A DNA stretch of 64,000 bases from Pseudoips prasinana (GCA_951640165.1 OX621238.1:21848001-21912000), one strand, 5' to 3'. Positions 35,527 to 47,552 are shown, counted from the stretch's first letter. Program-made: numbers and translations. The notes: generated from the sequence alone by a model not told the origin.

Positions 35527-36014
35527 TGTGGGGAGTGGTCGAGTGAGGAGTGAGTCAGGGGATTGGAAAAACGCACTAAAGAGTACCCGCGACGAGTACT
35601 GTGTGAAAGACCCACAAACACGGTACACTTGGCACTGTTTAGTTTCACTGAACACTTTGTACTTTTTCACTTTTCCACTTCCTCTTGATTCGTTTTCGTT
35701 TTCACTTGTATTAAAATACACCGTTCTGTTTCTATACCCTGCTTATATACCCCTAAATTGTTCCAAATTTTGAACATACTTTTTGTTCTAGAACCACCAT
35801 CAATATTGAAATACTTCTGCCCTTGTCTTCACCTTTCACTTTCTTTTCCATCAGGAAATTTGCACCAACTCCTTCTTTTCATCATCATCATGTCAAGTTT
35901 GCATTAAGAATTTATCTTTTTCTTTTTTTCTAGTATTAACTAGAACATTCTCGTAATGTTACAAAAGCCATCAAAACACGTACTTGTCCTGGGGTTCGAA
36001 CCCCGAACGTGACA
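35527..36014 (-). mobile_element. Solo LTR, probably Gypsy-like
   Basis: The 488-bp unit is bounded on the minus strand by TGTCACGTTCGG and CTCCCCACA, the TG...CA termini of LTRs, and flanked by ATAT on both sides (35523-35526 and 36015-36018), a 4-bp target duplication. A TATATAAGC box lies on the minus strand at about 35742-35750. A 14-bp palindrome GGGGTTCGAACCCC lies near its 5' end. No primer binding site, gag or pol follows, so it is a lone LTR left by recombination. The frames of 68 and 81 codons inside it are incidental. No AATAAA was found after the TATA box. Confidence 0.6.
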
Positions 36015-36317
36015 ATATTATGGGAAAGCGTCAACAGAGACTATATATAAACTCCGGCTCGTTGGAATTGAATTGACACAGGTAAATACGGGCACAAAAT
36101 GAAATAAATAAACCTTAGAGGATGCAAAGATCATTATCATGTCATTGACCTGTTACTTCGATGGTGACCATTTAAAACTACAAGGCACGGTTCATGTTGT
36201 AAAATCCAATTCATGGATTATACATGGTTATATTTAAATTTCTTGAAAATTAAAGTTTCGAAGTAAAATTGTAGTAGGTAGTCTTTTAATAGGAGTGGCC
36301 CGCCTAAATATTTTTTT
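36015..36317. other. Intergenic, nothing recognised
   Basis: No gene or repeat recognised. Confidence 0.4.
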
Positions 36318-36547
36318 TAAATAATAATAATAATGATATCCTCCGACATTCACATTCCACACGGTCATCTGATCCCAAACTAAGCAGAGCTTGTACTATG
36401 GAAACCACATAACTACACCTATATAGATAATTACACCCAGACTCAGGACAAGCAGATATGTTCATGTACACAATTATCTGTTCTGGGTGGTAATCGAACC
36501 CACGACCTCCGGCGTGAAAAGCAAGCATTTGCCAACCACGCCAACAG
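36318..36547 (-). mobile_element. SINE family A, near full length
   Basis: Minus strand: TGTTGGCGTGGTTGGCAAATG, GTCGTGGGTTCGATTACC and the full body, ending in (TAT)n. Confidence 0.75.
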
Positions 36548-37846
36548 ATGAGAGATAAGCTGAAATGCTGGCACTTACTTCGGACAACGTATCAAGCCGC
36601 TATACAGTGAGGTGAAACACCAGGTCCACTGGAAGGTAGGGTTGGAAACGGGAGAGTGCTGGCATTTGTATTATAAACCTCATTGGCTAGGTTAATTGCT
36701 TACCAGGGTGGAAATTGTATCCTTTGCCGACTTGGTTTTACAAAAAAATAACATATCGGATACGCAAGTTCAACTTTTTACCCACAAGAATAATGTGAGT
36801 AGGCCGTAACACCCGTGAAAGATAGCATCTGTCAAGAATAACGATTATATCACTAATTTATGTGTTCCGCCAGAGATTGTAGTCTGATATATGAGGTAGT
36901 CATTGTCTTGTCACAAGGACATTATCTATTTCGTACCATGGCGCCTATACCATAAACTTGTGTCCCGTGCCTGATTTGCACAGGTGGATTATCATATAAA
37001 ATATTATATAAATTCCCAAGGTATATTTTTATACCTTAGGTATCCTGGCGGGTGTACTATGCCAAATAATCGAATATCAATTGAAACATACACTATAAAT
37101 CAAAGGTCTTAACACTCTAACTTTAATCAAAATCAAATATTGATTAATTAATCAAATAGCGATAAACGATTATTTTTATTTCAGCCATTATGCCCCCTGT
37201 GTTGTCGCAGTTCTAAACTAATCTAACTTTAAAAATTTTCTACTTTTCTAGTAGAAATGTTCGATATATTAATAACCGTTCGATATTATAAACGTTCGGA
37301 TATTTAGACATTCGATATGTAGTGGTCGCTCAACTGATATTCGAGTAATTCGCATTCGATTTGGCAATCGAATCCTAGCAATTAAATTGCAAACATAACT
37401 AACAAAAATCAAGCAAATCGATTGATTTTCTCTATTGATTAGTGTCGACCTTTGTACATCTACAGATAATAGACATTTTTTAATACTACTACAATATTTG
37501 CTTCCGGCTGACAATTGTTATTGATGCGAAGCTTCGAAACGCATTTTTGGGATGGGACCCTAAATAATAGAATTAAACAAAAGGCGACGCAAACGAAAGG
37601 AAAGTGGAACTAACATAGCTTTCGGAGGCACCAATAGGACGCACTATTGTTTATTTTTATCATAAACATTCCTTTCTCTTAATACAAAAAAAAAACTAAT
37701 ACTTACGGTAACACATTCTTTTGAAGTCGGTTAAAAATAGCTTGATATTAATTTATTAACTTTTTATATATTCAAACTTCTCCAAAAGAAATCTTATTAA
37801 CTAATATTCAATACATAATTTAAAAATATAGTATTTATTGTATGCA
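36548..37846. other. AT-rich stretch, nothing recognised
   Basis: TTCGATAT-like words recur at 37259-37345. No gene is recognised. Confidence 0.35.
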
Positions 37847-38060
37847 TGTATGGCGCAGTGTTTAAACCAATCGCCTCGCCACTTCGTCACCCGATTTCGA
37901 TTCCCGCACATGGTAACTGTTTGTGTGATCCGTCCATTTTTCTTAATCTAGGTCCTGAATCTACTTCATATCCGTCAATTATAAGTTTGTAAAGTACCAT
38001 GCAATACAGGAACTCACTTCACGAATGCGGGCGTAGCTTTCAAACAAAGTTTCAATTTGG
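37847..38060 (+). mobile_element. SINE family C, diverged
   Basis: TGGCGCAGTGTTTAAACC, CGCCTCGCCACTTCGTC and ATTTCGATTCCCGC precede the family body and GAATGCGGGCGTAG. Confidence 0.6.
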
Positions 38061-38403
38061 TGCCCCACATATCACGCTTATTAACATCCCGATACACTTA
38101 ATCGAATTAAATACAATTTTATAATTAAATATCGATTACCTACTTTTAGTAACGATTAATAAGTAGGGCTTGTTACATATTCGCAGTTACACTACCGCGA
38201 CATACCGATTACTTATTGAGTAATCAATGTTTATGATTATATAATATGTTTACAATCCACAGCGACATAATGTATTCACATACATCAAGTTAATCCATGA
38301 ATGCTAATCAATAGTGTATCCGGCACCCATATTACGCTTCTTATAGAAACCAAGCGATAGAGAATTTGTGAAGTAATTACTCTTTAATTACAAATTCATA
38401 CGT

Positions 38404-38545
38404 TGTCATCATCATCACTCTGAACTAAAGCTGGGCATACATGTGGGATCTAGTACCCAGCCGCAGCCCGACTACCCTTTGACCACATCCTCATGATTGT
38501 ATAGGGTGGTACTGTAATTCTTTCCGGGCAGTAAACCGCAGGGCT
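38404..38545 (-). mobile_element. LINE-like 3' end with ATGATG tail
   Basis: On the minus strand a GC-rich segment (CCCTGCGGTTTACTGCCCGG ... GGGCTGCGGCTGGGTACTAG) ends in GTGATGATGATGA, the style of end used by RTE-like LINEs. Confidence 0.4.
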
Positions 38546-41095
38546 CGGCTAACTTGTTGTAACAATGACATTTCATAGAAATATGCAATTGAAGAGCAAT
38601 TATCGCGAAATATTTGATATTGCTAGGATAATGAAGATAAATGACGTACTACCACCACGATATAAGAAGCCAGTAAATGGCACCAATTCTTCGATTTACA
38701 ATAGTATACTAATATATCGTTCTATTTTTGACAAAGGGACTGGCCACTTTTAGAAGAGTAATATTGCTCGTCCGCGTCGCGTTGGTTTGGTGGTTTAGAT
38801 ATGGAACGGTAACAGACAGACAGGCAAAGATACTTTCATAGTTGTAATATAACAATGAAAAATGAGTACAACACTATAAAGTTTTAATATTATGCCTTAA
38901 TTTATGCTACGCTATATTCAAAATGGTTTCATATGAGGCTGTACAGCGTCTTTTATCAGAAGTTTTATCAGCGGGTGTGCGGGTGTGTTTAGATGTCTCT
39001 GTACAGAATAAAGTACTGTTTTATCCAACATAAAGAATAACAAGATACACGACTACCTGTTGTATCCTATAGGATACAACAGGTAGTCGGGCAGCAGCGC
39101 TGTGTACTAGCTACCACCTAAATACGGTCGCCAAGTCGCATGCCAACATGGCAAATCCCTCCAAATAACAACGCTGTGTAAACCTTAGGGAGAGGCCTAT
39201 GTCCAGTAGTCCACTATTACCAACAGAAACTTGAAAGAGTACGCATGATACGCAGGTAAGCATTTATTCACATTTCAGTCTCACACTGTGTGACACACTT
39301 TTACGATTACGCGGAATCTGTAATATAAAACTTATACAGCGCAATTAAAAGACCTTTGTTACCATAGAAAGTCATGCATTAGATAACTATTATGCGTAGG
39401 TGTAGGTGTAGGCGAATCGCAAATCGCGCGAAAAAATGTTTACGACGCAACAGTAGTCTCACGACAAGAAATATGTGAGAGTTAGAAATGTAAATATTAA
39501 CAATAAGATGCACTTATAATAAAGCGACATTAATGAAAATTCATAGGCCTTATACTAAAGTTGTTAATATAATATAACAATTATTATAAAATATAGTTGA
39601 AAATTTAAAGACATAAGTGGATAAATCCACTAACGAGGATGTGACGACACTTCCTTGCAGAATGCCAGAAAACCACCTTCTTGTTCAAATCGATAAAATC
39701 CTCTACGCTTGATGTCAATTTCCGGTTGTCTAGCTACCCCCTAACACGTTGGCCCGGCGATTTTATTGCATTCTTACATGTTATTAGGGAAAGTCAGTGC
39801 CTAAACAAGGGGTAAGGTTTCGTGTTTTTTGCTCTAAGAACAGCTCGTCTGCGGAAACCTTCCAGAAAACATGCATTATAACTTTATGTTGTGATCCTCA
39901 CAAGATCCCAGAGCTCATCGGGAAGGACTAACGGTAATGCTTGTTTAATCAATTCATTTTGAAATAAAACAAAAGGTGATATGTAACTTTTATTGCTGTT
40001 CGACTTTAGGTCATAGAAATAGGATTTTTAAATATTAAATTGGACAACGCTTATGGTTTACATATTTATACAGATATCTTTAATTATAAGTGTTAATACG
40101 TACTAACAGCCAGTTATGTAAGAAAGTTATAGTTTTGTAAAGGAAATGTATGGTACTCTAGCTATTGCACAAAAGCACGGGCTCGGGGAATGGCCGGCTC
40201 GGCAAGTGGACTGAGAGACAAAGAGCGAATGTGGAGCAAGTTATCGACCAACTAACTGATGGTTGCGTAATACACGACTGCAGGGCTGTCCATGAGAAAT
40301 ATATTCAAACAATTTACTATCAAGTCCAGACCATCAATCCTTCAAAGGCAGAAATTTATTACGTCAGATACTCACTGATAATATTTTAAAATAAGTATAG
40401 ACCACAATGTTTTTTTTTTACTGGGTTAATCTATTCTTTTTGGTTTTAAAACTTCTTAATAAAAGTCTAGGGACAGTCTTGTTAATATAAGTAAAGAACA
40501 GCTATATGGACGGCATATCTCTTAAATGAAGGTGCAATTCACCGGGAATGATCTGAGCAAGATGATATAATTACATTATGAACACGTGTTGTGAGCAGTT
40601 TTGTATTTAATAAATAAACTGTACTTATTAACATAATCCTTTTGGCAAAATTAGCTTTTAATAATTCGGATCAATACTTTGAAAAGGAAATAATTACAGC
40701 CTAAAAGTTGTAAACTTTTTCTGCCAAGGAAATTTCAAACTATTTCACATTCTTGGCGATACTGGGGCATATAGTCAAGGTACAATTTACAAACATATCA
40801 AGTTCTGACTTTTAAATTAAAAAAATAATAATATTTTAAATGGAAACCCCTACAATTGTCAATTTAACCCGTCAAATAGTAGCAGCACAGGTCTTAAGAT
40901 ACCAGTATGTCCTCTAGCACAGAGAATACCAGCCCAAAATGTCCGAGCGTGAGTAAGGTCGCTAGAGCGGATAGTGTCGGCATCACGTATGAGTAATTAG
41001 ATGATGCTGCAAAGGTTCATAGGTTCCAGTATCCGGTAACCATTAGATGAGAGTGCTGATTTAACTAGGAAATAGAAGATAAAAGCATTAGAAAC
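38546..41095. other. Long stretch with few recognisable items
   Basis: A 40-bp palindrome (39050-39089) is followed by a decayed LINE-like phrase (GGCCTATGTCCAGTAGT, 39197). GC-richer patches at 39610-39930 and 40170-40290 hold no convincing exon. Confidence 0.35.
39050..39089. repeat. Perfect 40-bp palindrome, no loop
   Basis: The half CGACTACCTGTTGTATCCTA (39050-39069) is followed directly by its exact inverse. Confidence 0.9.
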
Positions 41096-41393
41096 TTCAT
41101 GTGTGGTTCAGTGATTAAGGTAGTACCACCACCAAACCACACCGAAACTATTTGTGTTAATTGTCCGTTTCTAAGGACCCCCTTTACAGCGATTTATATT
41201 CCTGGTGTGGGCGTTGTTGTCCTTTTTTACAAATACAATAAAATAAATCTTCTTGACACCGATTTATATTCCCGTTGTTGTCCTTTTTCACAAATACAAT
41301 AAAATAAATCTTCTTTAAACCGATTTATATTCCCGTTGTTGTCCTTTTTCACAAATATAATAAAATAAATCTTCTTTACACCGATTTATAATA

Positions 41394-42675
41394 GGTCTTT
41401 ACCTATGAAATTGCCGTTTTGTATGAAAAAATTTAAACGAATTTTTTTCATGAATTTTTTTATTTGTATTAATCGAAGTAATCACCCATGCAATCAATGC
41501 ATCTTTGCCATCGCAGTGGCAGTTTATTGATGCCCTTCTTAAAGAAATCAGCTGGACGGGAGGCAACAAATTCTTCAAAGGCATTTTGTACTGCCTCTCG
41601 GGTATTGAATTTTTTTCCCGCCAAGAAGTTATCCAAATTCTGGAAAAAGTAGTAGTCTGTAGGCGCAAGGTCTGGTGAGTAGGGCGGATGACGGAGAGCT
41701 TCCAACCCCAGTTCTTGCAACTTGGAGACCGTCTGCTGTGCAGTATGAGGTCGCGCGTTGTCGTGCAGGAGCAGCGGAGACGAGTGATTGACCAATGCTG
41801 GTTGGAGATGCGCCAGCTTCTCCATCATTGTGCTCAGTTCTTCACAGTACACATCTGCAGTAATGCTCACCCCGTTTGGTAAGAAGCTGTGATGAATCAC
41901 ACCGGCGCTAGACCACCAAACAGTGACCATCACTTTTCTAGGGGTAAGTTTTCGTTTAGGGCATTGTTTAGGTGCTGAACCAGGATCCAACCAACTTGCT
42001 GAGCGCTTGCGGTTATCAAACAGAATCCATTTTTCATCGCAGGTAACAATGCGGTTCAAAATTCCTTCATTTGTGTGTCTGTTGAGCAGTGCAAGGCACG
42101 TCTCGACGCGTACTTCGCGCTGGCGATCATTGAGTTCGTGGGGCACCCATTTGTCAAGCTTTTTTACCTTGCCAATTTGACGCAAATGGACCAATATTGT
42201 TTTGACGCTAACGTCGAAAGCTGCTGCTAATTCAGCCGTAGATTGTGTATCATCAGCTTCCACAACGGCCTTTAATTCGTCATTGTCGACCAAAGTCTTC
42301 GGACGACCGCGAGGTTCATTTTTCAGGTCGAAATTTCCAGAACGGAAGCGAGCAAACCAATAACAGGTGGTGCGTTGGTTTGTAGTGTTAGCTCCGTAAA
42401 CGTCGTTGATGTTGCGTGCCGCTTGTGCCGCGTTGCTGCCACGACGGTACTCATATTCCATAATTACTCGAATTTTTAACGTATCCATGATGACGAAAAA
42501 GATTGAAATGCGATGAAAATGTAACACTAATCAATAAAGAAATGACTACTTTTGGAAAAAAGAATCCATGTTTTTAAAATAAAATTAATTTGAAATTAGA
42601 ATTCTTAGCCAAACAAAAATTATTTTGATTTGAAATGGCCAGTACTGCAGAACGGCAATTTCATAGGTAAAGACC
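41394..42675 (-). mobile_element. Complete mariner element, 1282 bp
   Basis: The 25-bp terminal inverted repeats are identical: GGTCTTTACCTATGAAATTG... at 41394-41418 and its inverse at 42651-42675. TA flanks both ends (41392-41393 and 42676-42677), within a longer TAATA shared on both sides. The single transposase frame is open. Intact ends and an open frame point to a young insertion. Confidence 0.93.
41469..42488 (-). CDS. Mariner transposase, D,D34D
   Basis: The 339-residue protein matches the usual mariner length of about 345. I chose the ATG at 42488 because its start (MDTLKIRVIMEYEYRRG) matches mariner N-termini; an upstream GTG would add 13 unlikely residues. The N-terminal half holds two helix-turn-helix regions joined by EPRGRPK (58-64). 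WVPHEL lies at 114-119, and TCDEKW carries the first catalytic Asp (151). The second is D243 in LLHDNARPH and the third D278 in YSPDLAPTD, 34 residues apart. The enzyme cuts and pastes the element at TA sites. All catalytic residues are present and there are no stops. Subfamily (cecropia-like, by resemblance to Hsmar1-type proteins) is from memory. Confidence 0.93.
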   Translation of the reverse strand: MDTLKIRVIMEYEYRRGSNAAQAARNINDVYGANTTNQRTTCYWFARFRSGNFDLKNEPRGRPKTLVDNDELKAVVEADDTQSTAELAAAFDVSVKTILVHLRQIGKVKKLDKWVPHELNDRQREVRVETCLALLNRHTNEGILNRIVTCDEKWILFDNRKRSASWLDPGSAPKQCPKRKLTPRKVMVTVWWSSAGVIHHSFLPNGVSITADVYCEELSTMMEKLAHLQPALVNHSSPLLLHDNARPHTAQQTVSKLQELGLEALRHPPYSPDLAPTDYYFFQNLDNFLAGKKFNTREAVQNAFEEFVASRPADFFKKGINKLPLRWQRCIDCMGDYFD

Positions 42676-42734
42676 TAATATTCCCGTTGTTGTCCTTTTT
42701 CACAAATACAATAAAATAAATCTTCGTAGAAACA

Positions 42735-43483
42735 AGTATTACTCAGATACTACTTAAGGCGTGGGAAATACATATTTTACACCGTATTAACAAAAACTTA
42801 CCGTGTTCTCTAGTATTTATAAATATTCTCTCGTATTGTAAAGTAGCTAGTAGCCCTGTTGAATTGTAAAGCCCGTGCGCTAAGCGCTAACTCGCAGTCT
42901 CACGCTGCCCATTAGGATACACCCACTAACTTCACATAAAATGAGTGTCTATGGTATCTTGCGCTGACCTGGTTGCAAAACCACTGCTTGTAGAATAGAC
43001 CCGTGCTTTGAACATAAATCGTTAAATTACAAGGTCATTTAAAACTCCTTGATATGTCACGTTTATATTGAGACTAGGTACAGTCAACGGCATGACAGTC
43101 GAAACAATTACTATACGAATACACCTCTTACTGCCATTGTAATAAAGATGCTGTTAAGTCTGAAGTGTATCGTCGACTGCTTACTTGATTTTGATCTAGA
43201 TTGCTTCACCGCTGGCTACGTGCTTTTAAGTATTTTACTCATGAATTTATTACGGCCAATTATGATTTAAGGATTAAAGATTGCGGTCCACAGAATACAC
43301 ATTGTTCGCAGACTGATAATAATATCTTGGAAGTAAATTATTTTCAAATTCATTTTAGAAGTTAATCTTCCAAAAGGAACCCATGCTTCCTAATCCAAGC
43401 CAGCACCGTTGATTTATTTGGACATCCAATAGAATAGGTACAGGTATAGGTAAACCTAAACCCCAGTTAAACCCGAAACACTG
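42735..43483. other. Intergenic, nothing recognised
   Basis: No gene or repeat recognised. Confidence 0.4.
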
Positions 43484-44366
43484 TTTAGTGACCCTGACTA
43501 ATTAGCCAGAGGTTGTGAGTTCGACTTCCACCCGGGACAAATCTTTGTGTGATGAGCACGATTACTTGTCTGCGTGTAATTTATCTATAACTAGCGGCCC
43601 GGTACGTGCTTCGCTACGCTTCTAAGTATCAGTACAAATTGTTTGTATATGGGAGTATAGAAAGATGTTGATTTTACACTTTCTCAAGACTTTTTTCCCG
43701 GTACGTGCTTCGCTACGTATAAGGCATAGTAATAAAAAAATATATTATTAAGTTCATTTAACAAACAAAATATTATTTTAAATTGCAAAAAAATGTCGAT
43801 TTTACACTTTTTCAAGACTTTTTTTAAGGTTTCTCTGCGTACAAACCTTCCCTGGACTTCCACGAATAATTCAAGACCAAAATTAGCCAAATCTGTAAAG
43901 GCGTTGTTGAGTTATAACATTACAACGAAAAGTGGCATTGATTTTTATATATATAGACTAGCGGCCCGGTACGTGCTTCGCTACGTATAAGGCATAGTAA
44001 TAAAAAAAATGAATATTAAGTTCTATTTGTTCAAAAAAATATATTTTAAATTTCTAGCTAGTAAAAACTACGATTTTACACTTTTTCAAGACTTTTTTTA
44101 AATTTTCTTTACGTACAAACCTTTCCTGGACTTCCACGAATAATTCAAGACCAAAATTAGCCAAATTGGTAAAGGCGTTGTTGAGTTAACATTACAACGA
44201 AAAGTGGCATTGATTTTTATATATCTATAATATAATATAATCTATATGTATGTATTTAGAAATATATAAGTATATTTATCAGTTTCCTGGTTACCATAAC
44301 ACAAGCTCTGTCTAGTTTGGGATCAGATGGCAGTGTGTTAGTTGTCCCGAGATATTAATCATACGG
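43484..44366 (+). mobile_element. SINE family B split by a Helitron array
   Basis: The head (GTGACCCTGACTAATTAGCC, GAGTTCGACTTCCACCC) ends at 43590 in TTATCTATAA. The body resumes at about 44227 (ATGTATTTAGAAATAT ... GGGATCAGATGGCAG). Confidence 0.7.
43591..44222 (-). mobile_element. Head-to-tail Helitron-like array, three units
   Basis: On the minus strand units end in CGAAGCACGTACCGGGCCGCTAG. Unit 3 (about 44222-43958) ends in CTAG, and the next base pair starts unit 2 with TCTATATATATAAAAATC (43957), with nothing between. Unit 2 ends near 43697 without its last seven bases, and a shorter unit 1 (43696-43591) ends in CTAG|T. Units 2 and 3 share their whole length. Confidence 0.65.
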
Positions 44367-44424
44367 AAGACAACTCATTTGACAGAAGGTAAGTCCTCGA
44401 ATAAGTTTAACTCTTTGTAATCCC

Positions 44425-44589
44425 TTTTTTTGATAAGGCAGGGGGAATGTCTACGCATGCCACCCGCAAAAAGTGTCTACGGGTGGGTATGTCGGACTGG
44501 CACCGACTAAACCTACTTGTCGTGGACTTCTCTTGGCGCCTAATGGGGGGAGCCCCGGGAACGCGGGTATGCTGCTCCGGTGCCCCCCA
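44425..44589 (-). mobile_element. GC-rich retroposon copy 3 with target duplication
   Basis: The T-run at 44425-44431 is the A tail on the minus strand, preceded by CTGCCTTATC as in copy 1. AACTCTTTGTAATCCC (44409-44424) and AACTCTTTGTAACCC (44590-44604) flank it as a near-exact target duplication. Confidence 0.7.
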
Positions 44590-44604
44590 AACTCTTTGTA
44601 ACCC

Positions 44605-45450
44605 TAGTATTGCCGAGGCGTTGTATCCTACATGAAATTAGCCTTTCGCTATAACATGCAATCGTTGTATATAGCGATTACCTCATACTTTGAAATCCAT
44701 AGATTAAAAGCCTGTGGCTATAATTTTATATGTATCATTGCCTTAACGACTGTTACGTTAGCAAACCATATAAAACAGATTGAGCTTTGACGAAACATTG
44801 CCGAGATTCAAATTGAATTAATAATAAACATTAAGCATTTGAAATAACTACCAAAGTGTTGAAACCAAACAAACTATCAGGTCTTATGTCTAGACAATAT
44901 CATATGGAAATATATCTTTTACTACTAAGTCGGTAAACAAGCATACGTCCTGCCTGATAAGTGGTAACTGTAGCCTATGAACGTCCATGGTGGATCTGCA
45001 ACATCACTAATGTGTTGTTGGCCTAGCTAAAACCATAGTAGAGTACTATGGTAGTACCTACATTTAAAAGATACAGATCTTTTAGAATACACAATATATA
45101 AACAATATACATTAGTATAAAGTAGCTTATAATTTCGCATTGAAATACAAGCATATGTAATGGAATAGTGACCTTTTATATACGGTCGTGAACACAAGCA
45201 TCTTTAAGCATAATAGTCCCTATTTGATTTGAGACCTATGAAATTAAATACATTAAAAAGCTACCATACTATTTGAGGATTCTTGTAATACTTCAGTCCA
45301 CGTGAAGCACTTCGGTGGCCGACTATTTCTGGAAACATTTTACTTAGGCTAAATGTCAGACTGAATAGGTATCTGCATTTGTACACATTTCACACATGCG
45401 AGAAAAATGGTTCATTCATCATCATCAGATAGGCTGAATCTGCACGCACT
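44605..45450. other. AT-rich stretch, small hairpins only
   Basis: ACCATAGTA/TACTATGGT (45032-45052) forms a 9-bp hairpin. No gene recognised. Confidence 0.35.
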
Positions 45451-45625
45451 GCACGAGTGGTGCAGCGGCTAAAACAGTCGCCTCGCCGCTTCGTGTTGAA
45501 CTATTTGTGTGACCCATAAATATTTGTTCTTAATCAGGATGTAATTTGTGTCCGTTTATTATATGTCTGTAAAGTACCCCGCGACACAGGGATTAAAAAC
45601 ACCAGTGAGGACGTTGTCTAAAAAA
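45451..45625 (+). mobile_element. SINE family C, internal deletion of B box
   Basis: GCACGAGTGGTGCAGCGGC and CGCCTCGCCGCTTCGTGTTG are followed directly by AACTATTTGTGTGACCC, so the B-box segment is missing. The tail ends in an A-run at 45620-45629. Confidence 0.65.
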
Positions 45626-45639
45626 AAAAGAAGACCTCT

Positions 45640-45795
45640 AAGTATCTTCACAATTGCCGGTCTTATACTGCTCGCATCCACCGACTTCCCGCGACCCTTG
45701 CAACATCGTCGGTCTACCTTTATGGCGCCTGCCCACGCAGCGTCTTGCGGTTCGTGGTCGCCACTCGAGAGCTCCAGCGGCCGTTGTAACAGTTC
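45640..45795 (-). mobile_element. RTE-type LINE ORF C-terminal fragment
   Basis: On the minus strand WEWRPRT and KSVDASS-like text matches a decayed WEWRPR...DDLVKVAGSRWM region of RTE LINEs. Small indels have broken the frame. Confidence 0.6.
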
Positions 45796-45799
45796 ATTA

Positions 45800-47133
45800 T
45801 AAGTTTATAATATCGACATAGGCGGCTCACATTACAGAAACATTAAATAAACGCTGGCGTCTGCCTTTCGTTGATGTGATTGCAGCAGTACAATTAATTG
45901 AAACAATGAAAATTTATTTATAATTTTATAATCTGTCTGTGCAAACTTATTGTGATTAATTTTTAGTGGATACTTTGTTTTACTACGATCCCTATTCATT
46001 TTTAGTAATTATTTCTCCGGAACCACTTTCCCATGCACAGCATAATATAAGCAAATGACATTTATTAAAAAAGGTTGCAAATTTTCATGGAATTAAAATA
46101 TATGATAATGCCTCATTTTCATAAACAACAATGCCTGACCACAAATCTGTTATTAATCAGATGTCTTTAACTACAGTAGTTAAAACCCACACGAATATGC
46201 AAAAACAACGTAATTTCCTTCATCAATTACAGACGACGTCTGTTCATGGTTTAAGATTTTGACATAAAAACAACAGCACGAGAGAAACGTCAATTGCAAT
46301 GAAACAAGCAAATGTTCTCATGGCCACTTTTTTTGAGAAATCTACAATAATAGGTAGTTATGTTGAACTTATCGTCGCCATCGGGTAATTAACTTAATTT
46401 ATTGCTAAACTAAAACCTCTAATGGCGTACTTGTAAAATGGAGTTACAATGATTACTATTTTAATAAGATACAACGAACTTCAGCCTTTCTTTACAACGA
46501 CCGATTTCAACAAAATTATAAGATCAGTAACAGTTCACACTCCTATGAGAAATCGCGAGACGAACATGAAAAGAAATTAATAATTGGCTACTTCTTTCTT
46601 TTCTTTCGTTCAATTTTTAAAATTAAACGTATGTCTAATACCTTTTAACAAATAAAACAATGGTGTTAGGCAAATACGATTAAATGTCGAGGAACACAAT
46701 GAATGCAAAAAAAATTAGATAACATATAAAAAAATATATATGAGCAGGAAATATCAGATTTTTATAATCTTTTTTTTCAAAACGAATGCTCAGTAAGGTA
46801 GTAAAAGGTGAGATAGTCATCCAGACAAAACAAAAGAAAACGGAACTCTTCTGAAACTATCAATGAAACCTGCAATTTTAATTTTGGCATTTAGTGGCAA
46901 GTATAATGGAAAATATTACATCATTGGATCGGAAGTGAAAACAGGAACCTCAGACGACACATGCGCAAGACACGTTTTTATGTTAAACGCTTCCTGGATG
47001 TAACCAAACTTGATTAGAAATCGCACCTAATACCTTAGATGTGTTCCTAATTACACTTACGTAGTACATAAGGAAATAACAAACATTTTAGGTGGTCTCT
47101 GGTCATAGAAGTAAATTGAGTCATACCTAATTG
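45800..47133. other. AT-rich stretch, nothing recognised
   Basis: No gene or repeat recognised. Confidence 0.4.
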
Positions 47134-47290
47134 TGATTGAGGTTGGGTGTAATTATTTATATAAGTATGTATTTACAAAAGAACAGTAGTATATCAGTTA
47201 TCTATCTATTCCATAGTACAAGCTCTGCTTAGTGTGAAATCAGATGACCGTGTGTAAAAATAATGTCCCAGGATATTATTATTATAATTA
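47134..47290 (+). mobile_element. SINE family A, 5'-truncated
   Basis: It begins at GGTTGGGTGTAATTATTTAT and continues to CAGGATATTATTATTAT. Confidence 0.65.
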
Positions 47291-47439
47291 ACATTATTTG
47301 CAACGGTTTGTCAGACATGATGTACTAACACTGATATAATTATAAAAACGTTTATATATTCTCCATCTATTGTATTAATTAGCTGTTTCTAAATATACAA
47401 AAAAGATAACCAAATAATAAGCTTAGTCAGACTCGGTGC

Positions 47440-47552
47440 ACCAGACCCTTGGCTGCGTTTCCACTGAGGCGGAGCGGAGACGAGCTGTGCCGCGTTCACC
47501 AATCACATGGCTTGGAATCCACATCTCTGTTCCGCTGGTGTGGTGGTGTGGA
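47440..47552. mobile_element. MITE remnant, TTTCCACTG type
   Basis: GCTGCGTTTCCACTGAGGCGG and the following text recall a common lepidopteran MITE whose ends carry GTTTCCAC. The right end (TGTTCCGCTGGTGTGG) appears truncated. Confidence 0.4.

Larger units (their letters stand above)
41191..42727. repeat. 61-bp tandem repeat interrupted by mariner
   Basis: Units starting GATTTATATTCC begin at 41191, 41261, 41322 and 41383. Spacing is 70 bp, then 61 and 61. The fourth unit is split after GATTTATA by the mariner and resumes at about 42679. Each unit contains TTGTCCTTTTT(C/T)ACAAATA and AATAAAATAAATCTTC. A decayed SINE C variant precedes the array at 41096-41170. Confidence 0.8.

Noticed and set aside
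35515..35773. Opposed 68- and 81-codon frames
   Set aside because: They lie inside the solo LTR and partly mirror each other.
39400..39425. GTAGGTGTAGGTGTAGG telomere-like run
   Set aside because: The insect telomere repeat is TTAGG; this is a short unrelated simple repeat.
41191..41400. Regularly spaced repeats resembling a CRISPR array
   Set aside because: Units are contiguous 61-bp tandem copies without spacers, in eukaryotic DNA.
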